Source: Prevotella sp. UBA2755 (GTDB taxonomy: Bacteria; Bacteroidota; Bacteroidia; Bacteroidales; Bacteroidaceae). Taken from it: a DNA stretch of 5,283 nucleotides. This document shows, piece by piece, positions 5,264 through 5,283 of this stretch; the first letter of the stretch is position 1, and every line of letters starts with the position of its first letter. The translations under genes and the position numbers were made by a program. The notes under the pieces are model-generated. The model was not told the DNA's origin, did not search any database, and saw only the letters and a list, made by a program, of their open reading frames with translations. The stretch is from assembly GCA_002353225.1 (NCBI GenBank), contig DEJF01000014.1, positions 27,560-32,842 of the forward strand, read 5' to 3'.

Positions 5264-5283
5264 CGGGACAAAAGTATTCACTT

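Overview
The window looks like chromosomal DNA from a Bacteroidales bacterium, probably Prevotella or a close relative. Three things support this. A GH43-CBM6 plant-polysaccharide hydrolase lies at the left edge. The two best promoters have the Bacteroidetes form (TAnnTTTGC at -7, one with TTTG at -33 after a 19-nt spacer). The large central gene belongs to the BT4734/BF3469 (VirE_N plus DUF3987) family, which is characteristic of this order. Taxonomy is inferred from these signs only.

Layout. Positions 1-834 (+) hold the 3' part of the GH43-CBM6 gene. A short intergenic hairpin (852-882) separates it from a convergent minus-strand block. In transcription order (right to left) that block holds: a candidate structured RNA with its own promoter (about 5005-5191); a small unrecognised gene (4852-4394); a strong hairpin next to a second promoter (4372-4310); and a tightly coupled three-gene operon. 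The operon runs from the 814-aa BT4734-type protein (4270-1826), through an M15A zinc peptidase (1829-1329), to a phage 'structural protein P5'-like protein (1336-896). The operon genes overlap by 4 and 8 nt, so translational coupling is likely.

How the genes may work together. The 814-aa protein has primase-like motifs (hhhDhD, then SGKG), a P-loop ATPase region and a winged-helix-like C-terminus. The next two genes look like cell-wall-acting, phage-type proteins without signal peptides. Replication-like and peptidoglycan-active functions in one operon suggest a domesticated phage or satellite module. This is inference, and no integrase, attachment site or structural phage gene is visible.

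The most unusual feature is a family of five GC-rich palindromic elements, CCCCTCCC-like arms with a short loop, all inside protein-coding sequence without breaking the frame. One sits in the GH43 catalytic domain and four in the 814-aa gene, in both orientations. They encode low-complexity Pro/Gly/Ser/Glu-rich peptides that look like insertions into otherwise conserved domains. This resembles the in-frame palindromic elements known in Rickettsia.
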